This document shows positions 56,214 to 62,588 of a stretch of 64,000 bases of DNA, one piece after another; the stretch's first letter is position 1; every line of letters starts with the position of its first letter. The stretch comes from JAAYBF01 sp963715445 (GTDB lineage: Bacteria > Actinomycetota > Thermoleophilia > Solirubrobacterales > Thermoleophilaceae): the NCBI GenBank assembly GCA_963715445.1, contig OY970240.1:1426001-1490000 (forward strand), written 5' to 3'. A program made the position numbers and the translations under genes. Below the pieces are notes generated by a model, which saw only the letters and a list, made by a program, of their open reading frames with translations, did no database searches and was not told where the DNA came from.

Positions 56214-56982
56214 GCGGCGCCGCCACCGGCAGTCCGGCCAGCGCTCTGGCGCGCACGAGCACGGCGTCCGTCATCTCCTCGGTCAGCCGCCCCGTGAAGG
56301 TGTTCTGCTGGCTTGGGTGGAAGCAGCCCAGCAGGATGCGCCCACCGGGCAGCTCGGCCTCCGCGCCGTGGCCGAACTTGGGCTTGGGTCGGACGGGGGC
56401 GTGAAGGCGCAGCGCCGCGTCCCAGGCGAAGCCGCCGAGCGCGAGGACCACCTGGACGGCGGGCATCAGCTCCAGCTCCCCGGCCGCGTAGGGGAGGCAG
56501 TTGTCGCGCTCGCTCGGCAGCGGCTTGTTGGCGGGCGGAGCGCAGCGCACCGCGGCGGCCACGAACGCGTCGGTCAGGCGCAGGCCGTCCTCACGGTGGG
56601 TCGAGAGGGGCTGGTTGGCGAAGCCGGTCCTGTACAGCGCGGCGAAGAGCCAGTCGCCGGAGCGGTCGCCGGTGAACACGCGGCCGGTGCGGTTGCCGCC
56701 GTGCGCGGCGGGCGCGAGGCCGAGGACGTAGACCGCGGCCGCCGGATCGCCGAAGCCCGCGACGGGGCGGCCCCAGTACTCCTCGTCGCGAAAGGACGCG
56801 CGCTTCTCAGCGGCCACGAGCTCGCGCCACTCCACGAGCCGCGGACACTTCCGGCACGTCTCGACGCGGCGCTCGAGCGCCGCAAGCTCGCGCTGGCGCG
56901 CGGCGAGCCTGCGCTCGCCCGCGGCGAGCTCACGCTCGCGCGCGGCTACGCCTTCAGCCTTCGCCCGCTGGTGAAGAGCCAC
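56203..56982 (-). CDS. family 5 (UdgB-type) uracil-DNA glycosylase
   Basis: 259 aa from a GTG chosen at 56982; no better start is visible. The first 40 residues are an Ala/Glu/Arg helix. Cys residues in CRKCPRL, together with the later Cys in VRCAPP and LGCFHPS, give the 4Fe-4S site of family 4/5 UDGs. Motif 1 is GLAPAAHGGNRTGRVFTGD, characteristic of family 5, and motif 2 is CFHPSQQN. It excises uracil and deaminated bases. It overlaps the 3' end of the ABC-2 permease gene by 37 nt. Confidence 0.88.
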   Translation of the reverse strand: MALHQRAKAEGVAARERELAAGERRLAARQRELAALERRVETCRKCPRLVEWRELVAAEKRASFRDEEYWGRPVAGFGDPAAAVYVLGLAPAAHGGNRTGRVFTGDRSGDWLFAALYRTGFANQPLSTHREDGLRLTDAFVAAAVRCAPPANKPLPSERDNCLPYAAGELELMPAVQVVLALGGFAWDAALRLHAPVRPKPKFGHGAEAELPGGRILLGCFHPSQQNTFTGRLTEEMTDAVLVRARALAGLPVAAPPSG

Positions 56983-57710
56983 TGCGCCCAGAGGTAGCAG
57001 GGGATGGCCAGCGCGGCGGTCACTCCGAGCGAGAGCCAGATGCTCACGTCGGCCGCGCCGAGGAAGCCGTAGCGGATGGCCTGGAGCATGTAGAAGATCG
57101 GGTTGACGTGGGACAGCTCCTGCCACGGTGAGGCGAGCATGTCGACCGAGTAGAAGACGCCGCCGACGAAGGTCAGCGGCAGGATCACGATGTTCTGGAT
57201 GAAGGTCGTGTGGTCCCAGCCCTCGGCGTAGATGCCCACGACCGTGCCAAGCGAGGCGAAGCCGAGCAGGGCGAGCGCGAGGGCCACGATCAGGATCAGC
57301 GGCTCTTCGACCGGCACGCCGGTGATCGGCGCGGCGAGCGCCAGGAGCGCCAGCGCGATCACGAACCCCCGGAAGATCCCGCCGACGACGTAGCCGGCCG
57401 TCATCTGCCACGCGTGCATCGGAGCTGAGAGGACGTCGTTGATGAAGCGGTCCGAGCGCCCCTGATAGATCGTCGAGGCGTTGTTCGCGTAGGCGGCCTG
57501 GACCATCGCCATCGCGATCAGGCCGGGGACGATGAAGACCTCGTAGTCGAACCCCTCGACCTGCTTGATCCGCCCGCCGAGCGACAGCCCGAAGACCAGG
57601 ATGAAGAGGAAGGACGAGACCACCGACGCGAGGATCGTCTGGGTCCAGAGCTTCGTGACGCGCAGGATCTCCCGACGCGCCAGCCAGGCCATGGCGCGGT
57701 TGCCGTTCAC
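56946..57710 (-). CDS. ABC-2 type transporter permease (DrrB-like)
   Basis: 254 aa with six TM segments. The ABC-2 family pattern includes WTQTILASVVSSFLFILVFGLSLG at the start, FIVPGLIAMAMVQAAYAN and LPLTFVGGVFYSVDMLASPW near 190. It exports a hydrophobic substrate (drug, lipid or polysaccharide type) with the ATPase encoded just upstream. The GTG start overlaps the ATPase stop (GTGA). The substrate is unknown; nothing ties it to antibiotic production here. Confidence 0.9.
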   Translation of the reverse strand: MNGNRAMAWLARREILRVTKLWTQTILASVVSSFLFILVFGLSLGGRIKQVEGFDYEVFIVPGLIAMAMVQAAYANNASTIYQGRSDRFINDVLSAPMHAWQMTAGYVVGGIFRGFVIALALLALAAPITGVPVEEPLILIVALALALLGFASLGTVVGIYAEGWDHTTFIQNIVILPLTFVGGVFYSVDMLASPWQELSHVNPIFYMLQAIRYGFLGAADVSIWLSLGVTAALAIPCYLWAQWLFTSGRRLKA

Positions 57711-58444
57711 GCCCCCGCCCCCATCGCCTTGACGTAGACGTCGGCGAGCGAGTCGGCGCCGTAGTGCGCGCGCAGCCCGTCGGCGCTGTCCCGCGCGATC
57801 AAGTGCCCGCCCCGGATCAGCGCGATCTCCTCGCAGAGCTCCTCGGCCTCCTCGAGGTAGTGCGTGGTCAGCAGGATCGTCGTGCCCTCGGCGTGCAGCT
57901 GCCGGATGTAGCGCCAGAGCTCGAGCCGCAGCTCGAAGTCAACGCCGGCGGTGGGCTCGTCGAGGATCACCAGGCGCGGCCGGTGCATCAGCGCGCGGGC
58001 GAGCAGCAAGCGCCGCCGCTGGCCGCCGGACAGCTTCGGCGTGCGCACGCCGCGCTTGTCGCGCAGGTCGAACGCCTCGATCATCTCGTCGGCGCGCGAC
58101 TCCGCCTCGTCGCCGGTCATCCCGAAGTAGCCGCCGTGGTAGACGAGCGTCTCGCGCACGCTCAGGAAGCGGTCGAGGTTGATGTCCTGCTCGGCGAGGC
58201 CGATCCAGCTGCGCGCCTCGAGCGACGCGGCGGGCTTGCCGAACACGAGCACCTCGCCCTCGCTCACGCGGATCAGGTTGCAGATCGCGCTGATCAGCGT
58301 GGTCTTGCCGGCGCCGTTGGGTCCCAGCAGGCCGAAGAAGGCCCCGTCGTGGATCTCCAGATCAAAGTCCTCCACGGCGAGCGTGCCGTCGTCGTAGCGC
58401 TTGGTGAGCCCTCGTACCTCGAGGGCGGGCGAGCCTGAATCCAC
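57707..58444 (-). CDS. ABC transporter ATP-binding protein (DrrA-like)
   Basis: 245 aa from a GTG at 58444; an upstream extension lacks family similarity. It has Walker A GPNGAGKT, a Q-loop GLAEQDINLDRF, signature LSGGQRRR, Walker B LVILDEPTAGVD and switch His in LTTHYLEEAEEL. It powers the ABC-2 permease that overlaps its 3' end. The XRE regulator gene ends 10 nt upstream, so all three genes (XRE, ATPase, permease) are probably one unit. Confidence 0.95.
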   Translation of the reverse strand: MDSGSPALEVRGLTKRYDDGTLAVEDFDLEIHDGAFFGLLGPNGAGKTTLISAICNLIRVSEGEVLVFGKPAASLEARSWIGLAEQDINLDRFLSVRETLVYHGGYFGMTGDEAESRADEMIEAFDLRDKRGVRTPKLSGGQRRRLLLARALMHRPRLVILDEPTAGVDFELRLELWRYIRQLHAEGTTILLTTHYLEEAEELCEEIALIRGGHLIARDSADGLRAHYGADSLADVYVKAMGAGA

Positions 58445-58454
58445 TCGTACGAGG

Positions 58455-58862
58455 CTACTGACCAAGCAACCGCGCGACGGCCTCGTGGGGCTCCAGGCCA
58501 AGCTGCTCGATCACCTGCAGCAGCATCCGCTGCTCGGGCCTGAACTCGCGATCGAACTCCTCCACGCCGAGCAGCTCTCCGGGCTGGACGCCGAGCGCTT
58601 GGGCCACCGCCACGTAGACGTACAGCGACGGACTGGCCCAACCGCGCTCCAGGCGCGAGAAGTAGCCGGCGCTGTGGTAGCCGCCCTCAGGCTTGCGCAC
58701 ACGATCCGCTATGTCCTTGAGCGCCCAGCCGCGGGCCTGTCTCAGCCGACGGGCCCGGTGGCCGACCACCTCTCCCCATTCGATCTTGTAGGGGCGGGCC
58801 CATCCGGCGCCGTCCAGCGGCCCGCCGGCGAAGCCGCTCACGTAGGTCTGCTTTCTGCCCAT
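58455..58862 (-). CDS. XRE-family helix-turn-helix regulator
   Basis: 135 aa. The HTH (about 31-90) has ARRLRQARGWALKDIADRV, then GYFSRLERGWASPSLYVYVAVAQALGV, a Cro/CI-type fold. A C-terminal helical extension (FDREFRPEQRMLLQVIEQLGL) may mediate dimerisation. A six-residue insertion (KPEGGYHSAG) sits in the HTH turn region. It probably controls the downstream ABC exporter genes and itself. The ATG lies 6 nt after TAGCTT. A periodic repeat array is 85-130 bp upstream. Confidence 0.85.
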   Translation of the reverse strand: MGRKQTYVSGFAGGPLDGAGWARPYKIEWGEVVGHRARRLRQARGWALKDIADRVRKPEGGYHSAGYFSRLERGWASPSLYVYVAVAQALGVQPGELLGVEEFDREFRPEQRMLLQVIEQLGLEPHEAVARLLGQ

Positions 58863-58868
58863 GCGGCC

Positions 58869-58874
58869 AAGCTA
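58869..58874 (-). promoter_or_regulatory. -10-like hexamer TAGCTT, leaderless start of the XRE gene
   Basis: On the minus strand TAGCTT is followed by 6 nt and the ATG at 58862. Confidence 0.45.
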
Positions 58875-58946
58875 GAGGCCGCCGCCCGGCTGCGGGGCGG
58901 GTCGGCTCCTTGTTGTTGCTGGCTTGGAGCAGTCGCTCCAATCTAC

Positions 58947-58992
58947 GGCAACGATCTTTACTCCCAGGCAACACCGTTGCCGCAGCGGCAAC
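58947..58992. repeat. GGCAAC repeats at 20-bp intervals, with hairpin
   Basis: GGCAAC occurs at 58947, 58967 and 58987, exactly 20 bp apart, with an inverted GTTGCC at 58976-58981. GTTGCCG-CAG-CGGCAAC (58976-58992) forms a perfect 7-bp hairpin. Flanking arms ATCTACG (58941-58947) and CGTAGAT add a wider inverted repeat. It lies in the 223-nt gap upstream of the XRE gene and downstream of rmlB. It is probably a multi-site operator. Confidence 0.5.
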
Positions 58993-59085
58993 TTTCTTGT
59001 CGTAGATGTGAGTGCCTGTTGCGCGGCTGTGAGCCTGCGCCGCGGATTGCGGTTCCCAACGGCGGTTGTGAGCCTTTTGAGGGGG

Positions 59086-60078
59086 CTACTGGCTGGAGAG
59101 GGCGCGGCCGTACTGGCGCTCGTAGTAGGCGCGGTAGTCGCCGCTGCGGATCGGCTCCCACCATGCCTCGTTCGCGCGGTACCACTCCACGGTGCGCTCG
59201 AGGCCCTCGGCGAAGTGCACCTGGGCCTCCCAGCCGAGCGCGCGGACCTTGTCGGAGGCGAGCGAGTAGCGGCGGTCGTGGCCGGGGCGGTCGGTGACGT
59301 GCTCGATCAGCGACTCGTCGCGCCCGGTCAGCTCGAGGACGCGCTTCACGACCTCGATGTTCTCGCACTCGTCGGGGCCGCCGACGTTGTAGGCGTGGCC
59401 GGCTTCGCCGCGCTCGAGGACGAGGTGGATCGCGCGGGCGAAGTCCTCCACGTACAGCCAGTTGCGCACCTGGCGGCCGTCGCCGTAGACGGGCAGCGAG
59501 TCTCCGTGCAGCGCGTTGAGCGTGATCAGCGGGATCAGCTTCTCGGGGTACTGGCGCGGGCCGTAGTTGTTCGAGCCGCGGCAGATGACGGCCTCGAGTC
59601 CGTGGGTGTGGACGTGGGCGGACACCAGCAGGTCGCCGGCGGTCTTGGTGGCGCTGTAGGGGGAGGACGGATTGAGCGGCGACTCCTCGGTGAACGAGCC
59701 GGAGTCGATCGAGCCGTAGACCTCGTCGGTGGACACCTGCAGGTAGCGGCCGATGCCAAGCTCGCGCACCGCGTCGAGCAGCACGCCGGTGCCGATCACG
59801 TGCGTGGTTACGAACGGGTCCTGGCCCTCGATCGAGCGGTCGACGTGCGACTCGGCGGCGAAGTTCACCACGGCGTCCGTGCCCTCCATCGCCTCGCGCA
59901 CCGCTGCGGGGTCCTCGATCGCGCCGTGCACGAAGCGGTGCTCGACGCCCTCGAGGTTCTCGCGCCGTCCCGCGTAGGTGAGCTTGTCGAGCACCACCAC
60001 GTCGTGGCCGGCGTCGAGGGCGATCCTCACGTAGGTTGATCCGATAAAGCCGGCCGCGCCGGTGACGAGCAGCTTCAT
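59086..60078 (-). CDS. rmlB: dTDP-glucose 4,6-dehydratase
   Basis: 330 aa extended SDR. It has the NAD motif TGAAGFIGSTYVRIAL, DKLTYAGRRENLEGV, the catalytic triad VSTDEVYG (Thr, Asp, Glu) and YSATK (Tyr, Lys), and GPRQYPEKLIPLI. It converts dTDP-glucose to dTDP-4-keto-6-deoxyglucose, step two of dTDP-rhamnose synthesis for wall polysaccharide. The ATG overlaps the rmlD stop (ATGA). rmlA and rmlC are not within the window. A long frame running upstream is shadow sequence of rmlD. Confidence 0.95.
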   Translation of the reverse strand: MKLLVTGAAGFIGSTYVRIALDAGHDVVVLDKLTYAGRRENLEGVEHRFVHGAIEDPAAVREAMEGTDAVVNFAAESHVDRSIEGQDPFVTTHVIGTGVLLDAVRELGIGRYLQVSTDEVYGSIDSGSFTEESPLNPSSPYSATKTAGDLLVSAHVHTHGLEAVICRGSNNYGPRQYPEKLIPLITLNALHGDSLPVYGDGRQVRNWLYVEDFARAIHLVLERGEAGHAYNVGGPDECENIEVVKRVLELTGRDESLIEHVTDRPGHDRRYSLASDKVRALGWEAQVHFAEGLERTVEWYRANEAWWEPIRSGDYRAYYERQYGRALSSQ

Positions 60079-60923
60079 GCCGTCACCGTACCGGCGCGCT
60101 CCGCCAAGTAGATGCGCAGCCCGGTGTCCCAGTCGGGCAGGCGGATCGGGTCGGGCCATTCGGTGTCGAGCACCGAGTAGGCCGGTCGCGGCGCCGGACG
60201 GGCGAACTCCGCGGTCGTGGTGGAGAGGACCTTGCAGTCCAGCCCGGCCTCTTCGAATATCGCCCGTGCGAAGTCGTACCAGGAGCAATGGCCGCCGGCC
60301 GACATGTGGTGCAGGCCGTAGGCGTCGGTGGCGGCGAGCCGCAGGAGGCCCTCGGCGAGATGGGCGGTGTAGGTGGGGGAGCCGACCTGGTCGCGCACGA
60401 CCGTCACCTCGGGGAGCGACTCCGCCAGGCCGAGCATCGTCTCCACGAAGTTGCGCCCACCCGTGCCGAACAGCCACGAGGTGCGCACGACGAAGTGCCT
60501 CGGATTCGCGGTGGCGGCCTCGACCTCGCCGGCGAGCTTCGAGCGGCCATAGGAGGACTGTGGATTCGTCTCGGCAGATTCGCCGTAGGGGCGCTCGGCG
60601 GTCCCGTCGAAGACGTAGTCGGTGGACGGGAGGACGATCGAAGCTCCCACCGTCGCCGCGGCTGCGGCGACGTTGCGGGCGCCGAGCGCGTTGATCCGCA
60701 TGGCCTCCTCGGGGGCCTCCTCGGCGCCGTCGACGTCGGTCCACGCCGCGCAGTTGAAGACGGTGTCCGGCTCGTGCGCCTGGACGGCGTCCGTGACCGC
60801 GTCGGCGTCCGTCACGTCGAGCGCCGCCCTGTCGAGCGCCGTCACTTCGTGGTTGCCCAGCTGGGCCGCCCGGACCACGTCCTGCCCGAGCATCCCGCCG
60901 GCGCCGGCTACCAGCACCTTCAC
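60075..60923 (-). CDS. rmlD: dTDP-4-dehydrorhamnose reductase
   Basis: 282 aa. It has the cofactor motif VAGAGGMLGQDVVRAA, FNCAAWTDVDGAE, LPSTDYVFDG (catalytic Thr/Asp) and YGRSKLAGE (Tyr/Lys). It reduces dTDP-4-dehydrorhamnose to dTDP-L-rhamnose with NAD(P)H, the last step of the pathway. The GTG start was chosen because the Rossmann strand begins there. It is first of the rmlD-rmlB unit. It faces the GH43-like gene with only 33 bp between start codons. Confidence 0.94.
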   Translation of the reverse strand: MKVLVAGAGGMLGQDVVRAAQLGNHEVTALDRAALDVTDADAVTDAVQAHEPDTVFNCAAWTDVDGAEEAPEEAMRINALGARNVAAAAATVGASIVLPSTDYVFDGTAERPYGESAETNPQSSYGRSKLAGEVEAATANPRHFVVRTSWLFGTGGRNFVETMLGLAESLPEVTVVRDQVGSPTYTAHLAEGLLRLAATDAYGLHHMSAGGHCSWYDFARAIFEEAGLDCKVLSTTTAEFARPAPRPAYSVLDTEWPDPIRLPDWDTGLRIYLAERAGTVTA

Positions 60924-60956
60924 CTGGCGAGGAATATCAGGTCTAGAGTGGGGCGG
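60924..60956. promoter_or_regulatory. 33-bp divergent promoter region
   Basis: For the plus strand, TAGAGT (60944-60949) lies 7 nt before the GTG at 60957. For the minus strand, GATATT (60938-60933) lies 9 nt before the GTG at 60923. The gap is too short for leaders in either direction, so both transcripts are probably leaderless and share the region. Confidence 0.45.
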
Positions 60957-62582
60957 GTGCGCCGTCACCTGATCGTCGCGGGCCTGCTGGCGCTGTTCGC
61001 CGCCCCTTCGGCTGAAGCCCAGTCGCGGCCGCTGCTCCCCTCGCCGGTGGTGCGCGGCGACTGGCCCGATCCGAGCGTCCTGCTCGACAAGGGCTCCTAC
61101 TATGCCGTCGCCACCAGCGGTGGCTGGGCGCCGACCTTCAGGATCCTGCGATCCCGGGACCTGCGCGCATGGTCGTTCGCCGGCTCGGTCTTCCAACGGC
61201 CGCCGGGATGGGCGCGCCGCTCCTTCTGGGCGCCGGAGATGACCCGCTTGGGGAAGGGCTACGCGATCTTCTACAGCGCCTTTCCGCACTCGAGGCGGGG
61301 GCGCAGCTTCTACTGCCTGGGCGTGGCGACCGCGCCGAGGCCGCTCGGCCCGTGGCGCGATCTCGGGCGTCCGCTGCGCTGCACGCCGCGAGGGACGATC
61401 GACCCCACGCCGGTGCGCGACACCGACGGTCGCCGCTATCTCGTCTACAAGGAGGACGGCAACGCCTTCGGCCATCCCACGCCGATCCTCCTGCAGCGCC
61501 TACGCGCGGACGGGCGCAAGCTTCTCGGCCGTCCGATCGAGCTGATCCGCAACCGGGCCCCATGGGAGGGCCGGATCGTGGAGGCGCCCGAGCTCGTGCG
61601 CAGGGGCGGGTGGTGGCACATGCTCTACTCGGCCGCCCTCTGCTGCGGTCCCAGGTGCTCGTACGCCGTCGGCGCGGCGCGATCGCGCCGCCTGATCGGC
61701 CCGTGGCAGCGGTTCCCCGGCAACCCGATCCTGCGCTCGGGCAACGGTTGGCGCTGCCCGGGGCACGTGTCGCCGATCGGCGACAAGGTCGCCTTCCACG
61801 CCTACCGGGAGGGCGCCGGGCGCCTCGCCGGGCGCCAGCTGCTGATCGCCGACCTCTCGTTCGCCGGCGGCTGGCCCTCGATCGGCGCCGCCCGGCGCCC
61901 GGGACGGCGCTCGGGGCTTCCGCCCGCGCCGCTGCAGGGAGCCGCTCCCACGGCCTTCGACGACGTCTTCACCGGCCCCAGGCTCGGCGCCGAGTGGGAG
62001 TGGACGGTGGTGCACCCGCCGACCGCTCGCACAGGCGGTGCGGGCAGTGGCGGTGCGAGCGGCGGCTTGAGGCTGCGCGCCAACCCGCGGGCGGGGTCGC
62101 GGATCGACGCCGGGGTGCTGAGCCGCCGCCTGGGCAGCGACCGCTACACGGCGACGGCTGTGGTGGCGCGGGGCCGGCTCGCGGCGGGGGATCCGGCAGG
62201 CTCACCCGCCTCGGAGGTCCCAGCGGGCGCCTCGGAGGTCACCGCGGGCCTGGCGATCGTGCGCGGAGGCCCGTTCAGCGTGCGCGACCGGGCGATCGGG
62301 ATCCGCGCGACCAGGACGCGCATCGTGGTCTGGCGACGCATCGGGCGGTACGTGAGGACGCTCGCGGAGGCGCCCGCGCCGGCCGGCGCGCTGGCGCATC
62401 TGCGGGTGATCGCCGCCGGGCGGAACTACCGCTTCGAGATGAGCCCCGACGGCGTGGCTTGGACCGCCGTCGGTGCGCGGGCTCGCGGGCCGTTGACGGA
62501 GACGGCGCGCGTCGCACTCACGGTGGGCGGCCGTCCCGGCGCTACGGCCCGCTTCGCCCGCGCGACGCTCATTGAGCGCTAG
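60957..62582 (+). CDS. secreted GH43-like beta-propeller glycosidase with C-terminal lectin-like domain
   Basis: 541 aa from a GTG. The signal peptide (about 1-22) ends AEAQ. The five-bladed propeller (about 25-320) has GDWPDPSVL (general base Asp), SFWAPEM, GTIDPTPVRDTDGRRYLVY (modulating Asp) and IVEAPELV (acid Glu), the GH43 arrangement. The likely substrates are arabinan or xylan side chains. A C-terminal jelly-roll part (about 345-541), FDDVFTGPRLGAEWEW, resembles concanavalin-type domains attached to GH43. It is extracellular. The longer upstream frame overlaps rmlD and was rejected. Confidence 0.85.
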   Translation: MRRHLIVAGLLALFAAPSAEAQSRPLLPSPVVRGDWPDPSVLLDKGSYYAVATSGGWAPTFRILRSRDLRAWSFAGSVFQRPPGWARRSFWAPEMTRLGKGYAIFYSAFPHSRRGRSFYCLGVATAPRPLGPWRDLGRPLRCTPRGTIDPTPVRDTDGRRYLVYKEDGNAFGHPTPILLQRLRADGRKLLGRPIELIRNRAPWEGRIVEAPELVRRGGWWHMLYSAALCCGPRCSYAVGAARSRRLIGPWQRFPGNPILRSGNGWRCPGHVSPIGDKVAFHAYREGAGRLAGRQLLIADLSFAGGWPSIGAARRPGRRSGLPPAPLQGAAPTAFDDVFTGPRLGAEWEWTVVHPPTARTGGAGSGGASGGLRLRANPRAGSRIDAGVLSRRLGSDRYTATAVVARGRLAAGDPAGSPASEVPAGASEVTAGLAIVRGGPFSVRDRAIGIRATRTRIVVWRRIGRYVRTLAEAPAPAGALAHLRVIAAGRNYRFEMSPDGVAWTAVGARARGPLTETARVALTVGGRPGATARFARATLIER

Positions 62583-62588
62583 CGCCGC

